Positions 53,751 through 59,700 of a stretch of DNA of 64,000 nucleotides are shown in pieces. Origin of the DNA: Effrenium voratum (taxonomy: Eukaryota > Sar > Dinophyceae > Suessiales > Symbiodiniaceae); contig CAUJNA010003246.1 in NCBI GenBank assembly GCA_963377175.1, positions 615,884-679,883 of the forward strand. The letters are read 5' to 3'. A model generated the notes under the pieces. It had not been told where the DNA came from, ran no database searches, and saw only the letters and a list, made by a program, of their open reading frames with translations. The number at the start of each line of letters is the position of its first letter. Positions within the stretch are counted from its first letter, which is position 1. Made by a program: the position numbers and the translations under genes.

Positions 53751-56700
53751 CACATAATGATACATATATATATATATATACACATGCACTTCATATTTAT
53801 ATATACATATATACACATATACACACACATAATGATATATACATGTACTTTATGCATATATATATATATATGTCTACATATGTGTACATATTTGTGTACA
53901 TACACAACATCGACCTCCACATATTTCCCGCCCCCCCCAGCAGCGGCTGGATCCGTTGGATCGAGGCGCTGGGGCACCTGGAGGGCTTGAAGAAGCCGAA
54001 GGAGGGCCTGCGCTGGTTGGCCGAGGCCTTGGCCCTGGGGCTCTCCAAAAAGCAGGCGGGGGAGGGCGGGGGAGGGCGGTTCTTTAGTTTTATTTATTTA
54101 TTTATTTGTTTTTTTTTCAGGGTAGAAGTCAATGGGCGCACTTTTCTTGGCATGGCCATTGCATGGTTGTTGGGAAACATTTCTCCCATTTTTGCTTGTT
54201 GGTTGAAATCCAACCACTGAACTGCTAACATCAACCAAGGCGCTGGGGTTCCGTAGTTGTTTCTTGTCTTCTTCTTTTTTTTGGTGTGTGTGTGTGTGTG
54301 TTGTTGTTTTTTTTGTTGGGGGGTGGAAGAAATGGGACAAGGGGGGTCGTTGTTTTCTTGCTTTTTTTTTCCCGGCGAAGACATGGGAGTCGATTGGGGC
54401 GGGCCTTGACAACCGCAAACCATGTGTAAACCATCAAACAGGTTGTTGGGTTGAGGGTCTTGGGGGCCATGTTGGGGTGGCAGTTTAGCAGGGTCAGAAC
54501 CGTGTCCAGCTGTTTCGGGAAAGGCTTGGTAAAAACTGTTGTGTAAGCAACATTATGTTGTTTGTCCTGCAAGATTAGGGCGTTCCCAGTTGCCCAGCGG
54601 TACCCCCTTCTTCCGTCCCCAGGGGAAGGAGTTCGCGTGGAAATCAACAAAGATTGGTCCGTGCAAGTCCACATGTCCAAGGTTTTGCGGCATAGGTCTA
54701 GCTTTTCAGGGATCGTTGTTTTCCGATTTGGCTTACATATTTTAACTGTTGGTCTATGTTGGTCTTTTTGGTTTTCCATCATTTCCCCTTTCAACGAGAC
54801 AAGGTGACACCTGTTTGGGGGTCTAAGTCCGGCCCAGAGACATTGTAGGCACTTGTGTCCCTTTAATTGGCTAGTTTGGTTGGTTCCACTGGTTTAGATT
54901 AGTGTTAATCTACTTTACCAAGGAAAGCCGTATTATGCATATCAAGAAGAAACAAGCTGTGAGCGTTTCACCTTTCCACTTTCTCATGGTGCATGTTTGG
55001 TCACCCATCAAGTCAACTTGCTGGTGCTCAGTTGGGAATGAGAAATGGAATGACCCTTATGAATCATCCAACTGGTGGTTTCCTTTATTCGGGAACCCAA
55101 GCCTGGGTTCATTCCATTTCTCATTCCCTACCTGTCGCACCAGCAAGTTAACCCAGATCCCAATGACCCCGAAATTTACGTCGTTTGCCCAAAGGGTTAG
55201 CCTGATATTTCTCTTATCATCTGGTCACCCATGATGTTAAGGTTCTCAGTTGTTCAAAGCGGACCTTTTGACCTTTTGGGTTTCCCTTATTTTTTGGCAA
55301 CCATGTTTAGTAGAGGTCCCAAAAGGTGATCACCTGATTCTTTGTCCAGGTCCAATGAGGGCAAGAGAGGGTTGTTTCACCAACAACAATAACCCATGCA
55401 ACTGGGTGTTTCCTTTATTCGGCAAAGCCTGGGTTCATTCCATTTCTCATTCCCTACTTATCGCACCGATCGCAAGTCTTTGGTTGTTCCACAAATTCTA
55501 CAGCCACACCATGTTCGTTCCTCAAGGCCGCCTCCGCCCTGCACGACATGGCGGCCTTGGAGTCCCGCGCCACGGCCGAAAAGTGGGTCCGGCACTTCGT
55601 TTCCCGAATGGATTTACCTGACCCCTGCCCCCCTCAAAAAACACACACACACCAAAAAAAGACCGGACCTCCCAAAAGCAAAGTCACAAAACCGCAGAAC
55701 AAACAGAGAACCAGGCGATTCCCTTGAACGGTGGATTGGTGGTTTGAGGGTGGTTCTTGTTGGCAGGGAAGCTACCCCCCAAAACCCCACCGCTACTTAA
55801 AACCAATTAGAGGGAAGCTGACAGGGAATTGACGGACAGTGTCAATCCGGAGGATCCTACTTTACCCAACATATACATGTGTGTGTGTCTCCTTTGAAGC
55901 GACGTCCGCTTCTATGAAAGAGGCGAATCAACGGTAGATGGGTTTCGAGCCTGGACAACCAACGCGATTGAAAGGGAGCACGTCATATCTGCTTCAAGGG
56001 TCCCTCTTTAGGTGTCTTGTACGTGAAACTCAAACACTCACATGTGTTTTTGGGGCTTGCATGGTTGTCGTTGGGAAACGTTTTACACTTTTGCTTATTG
56101 TGGTTTAGTGGGAAATCCCCACTTAACTGCTAAAATTTAAATTATTGCTCCCCTTCCAACGTCAACCAAGCTTCCCTGTCGGTAAGCGTGCGACGCAAAA
56201 AAAGCCATATGGAAACCATATTTGTTCGAAGCTTCCTCAAGGTCAAACCTGTTTCACACAGGTTCGACCTCGAGTCGTGGACAATTGTTCTGGAGAAATC
56301 CCAACTGCCAGGGCCCAGCGACCCCCTTTTTTGTCACCCGGCTTGCACCGAATAGTTGCGACTGGCAAGCTGGACCCGCGGAACTGTCATTTCCTGTTAC
56401 ATACCTGCATAGCATTCACCCCCGTTGCAGACCTTCAAACAACATTATACCCGTACTATACGGCTTTGCCTGCATCCACTTGGCAGGATGTATTGGTGTT
56501 CTGTTTGGTTCCATCTTGCTTGGCTAACGCTCTCAAAAACATGCTTGGTGAACATGAGACTCCGTGAGGAATGTCCACCAAACTGTTCCCCGCAAATCAT
56601 TCCCATGCAGGGCTGTTCATTTCAGCCTGCGCTCTGGGACACGTGTGGCGTCCCGAAGAGTGAATTCCAGTTTCCTGTGGAGGTCCGATCTTTTGTCAAC

Positions 56701-59700
56701 CAGTAAAAGTGGGGTAAGGACCACCGTCATCTTGGCTATTTGGCTGGCGCGACTGAAGGAAAGCAAGTATTTTCCTAACGGCAAAACCATTTACCGTTTA
56801 CGAATCTTTAACTTTCTCGCAGGCAGGGTTGCATTTAGCTTAGGCACCTTCAGCCAGAAACTCTTTGAAGGCAAAATGGATATGGGTGTCAAAGTCGGAA
56901 AATGGATGGTGTCGAAATTGGGGGCCTCAAATGGTGGCTTTCCCGTTGGTTTCCCTTTAAACAAACCTAAGGAAGGGGGTGCTCTCCAAAACACAAGTTC
57001 AACTGGGTTCTAGCCCTCCATTGGTCGGACCTCTGTTTTGCAACGTATGTTGGGACGGGTTTGTCCAGGCAAGAAGAGGCCAAAGCTGCAGCGTGTCCTC
57101 GAGCTCTACAATCAATCCTTGCAGCTGGCTCCCAGACGCGGCCTCACGCAGGCGCGGGCTTTGATTTCCATTCGAAGCCCACGGCGCCCAAAAATTCAGG
57201 GCCTTGGGAACCTAGGTCTCCCAGTAGTGCCCTTGTACCAACCTTTTTTGGGGGAGGGCTCCCCTACTAAAATTGACCACAGAAAAAAGGGTATCCTGAT
57301 TCTAACCTCTCCACTGGAGGACCTTGGGAACTGCGGACCCTTTGGTTCTTACTGATTGTAGCTACCCCATTCGCGGCTTGTGCCTCATTATATGGTTTCC
57401 TTCAAGCAAATCCCCCACGGTTCATTCCCAACACCTGGAGCGGTCATTCCCTACCTATCGCACCAGCAAGTGTTTGTCCTCCACGTTCAACCTAAAATAG
57501 ACTACAGAAAACAAAGAGAGTAAAAAGTTGGTAATCTATGGTACCCTTATTCTAACCTCTCCACGGGAGGACCTACTTAAAGGGGCAGGGTACCTAGTAA
57601 GTGGTTAGTAACCGTGGTTACCCACTTACCATGGTTATAAGTCTCCTAAGTGGGTGAAAAAACCATAGTTACTAACCACTTACTAAGTACCCGATCGCCC
57701 CTTTAAGTAGGTTTACTTGCGCCAAGTCTGGGGCTCCCGTCCTCCCAGCCGCGCTCGACTGGAAACTCGCGCCAGGAGAGCTTCGGCCTGGCGCTGGCGG
57801 TGGCGGAGCGTTTCCCGGAGGCGGTGCAGGCGCTGCAGGCGACCAGTGACTACAGGTGTCCGTTTTGGTTGGTTTGCGTAAAAAAAAGGAACCAAAAAGG
57901 TTTAATGGGATCCCTTCCAAAAAATAGGTTGTTGGTTGGTGTTTCTTTTTGGTGGCCCTGGTTTAGATGGGGTTTATACCCCATTTACCAGGGAAACTCA
58001 TTTTTTTTGTCAAAAGGCCACCTGTGCTTGGGACTCGGACCGGTTCTGTGGGATTCCAGGAGCTGAAATGGCCCATGTATTTTGCCTGGGGACGTTTGGA
58101 TGTCCCAAATAGAGATCCTCTTTTTGAGAACTCGGATTTTTTTTGCAACTTCCATTTTGCTGAACTGAGTATGTTTTATGTTCCCCTGCTTTTAAAAGGA
58201 ATCGATTTCACTGCTGGACATGGTTTCTCAGTTTTTCCACGGGGGCTGAAGCAAATGGAAGTTTGTGTTTGTTAATCGCATCATGAGGCGCATTTCAGGC
58301 TTAATGCTGTGGATGAACAGAATCAATTTCGCACCAGTGGGGACTGGTGGTTTATCAGCCATGACTTGTGGGGGTTTCATCTATCCCAGTGGTGCAGGAT
58401 TTCGTCGACCCACCGTTTGTAGCAGCATATCTGAACTGTGTGGTTCGCAGCCATCCTTTCAGTTGTTTAGCCTTTTAGTGTTTATTGGGGATTTCCATTC
58501 AACCCACTACAAGCTTAACTTTTAGCAGTGGATCTGAGACAGCCCAGTGAAGAGATGATGTCTGGTGCACTCCAGAGGGCCTCAAGCAAGCAGTTAGCAC
58601 ACGGAGGTCCCGATTGTGGCCCACCCAGTTGCTGGGAGATCTCCAGATGTGTACTTTTGGTGGGATTTCAACAGGTGTATTCTAGCTTGCACCAAAGGAC
58701 AATCATCATGTGTGTAGCATCCTACAACCCATTTCGTTTTAACCCAGTTAGAGTCACCCGATCTAGGACTCAGGACAGGGTGTCCTTCAGAAAGAAAAAG
58801 AACAGAGGCTTGAAATGACTCAAGATCAACCAAAAGGACACCTCCCCAACATTTGGAAGAACTCAAATTGGACAGCAGAACTCTAACAGTAAACCAACAC
58901 TTCCGCGTGCACCCACCCCACCACCCAACCCCCTCACCAAAACACTCCCACATGTGCCCCCCCACCCCTCCCACGCCCCACCCCCCCCACCCCCCCACCC
59001 CCCACCCCCCCCACCCCCCCCCACCCCCCCCACCCCACCCACCCCACCCACCCCACCCACCCCCACCCCACCCAGCCCACCCCCAGCAAAACAGCCAATC
59101 GCTGACCAAAGAGCCCTTCCTTTGCCACACCAGGCGGCCAGATCCCTGGGACGCAACGGCGCGGACCTGCACCACGGGCTCGGGCACGCGCTGCTGGCGC
59201 AAGGCGCGCGCGGGTTCGCGCGATCGCGTTTTTTCGCGATTTTCTGGGTGGCGCAGCCTGCTGGCCGGTTCCTCAGCTCTTTTTTTTAGTTCCTTAGCTC
59301 TTTCTGGCTTTTTAGTTGGTTTAGTCCCGGTTTGGAGGTTGGGTGTCCATTTGACCCACTAAAAGTTAAACACATAGGGGATTTGAAGGCAGCCCACCTT
59401 TTTTTTGGTCTGTCCGATCGAAGGATCAACTTACTTACCCAGGACTTCATGCGTCTCTTTCCGGGTTTGGAACACGTTAGTGGCCAAAAGAAAGTCTGGA
59501 CTTCGGCTTTTCAACTCAGAGCATTTTAGTGGCCAAGAAGTTTGGGATTCAGCTATTCAACTTACCAAGGGAGTCAAATGCGGTTGCATGGCCACACTTC
59601 ATTGCGTTGTTTGGATGTGAAGCATCACTTTTGGGAGTCGATCGGATGTCCGAAAGCCATTGGTCAAGCATTTCGGCCATTTGTACTGGGGTAGTCGAGG

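Noticed and set aside
58594..59362. Gly-Trp-rich and Pro-His-rich frames
   Set aside because: Produced by the poly-C tract. Only the 59142-59203 segment at the edge is a real TPR exon.
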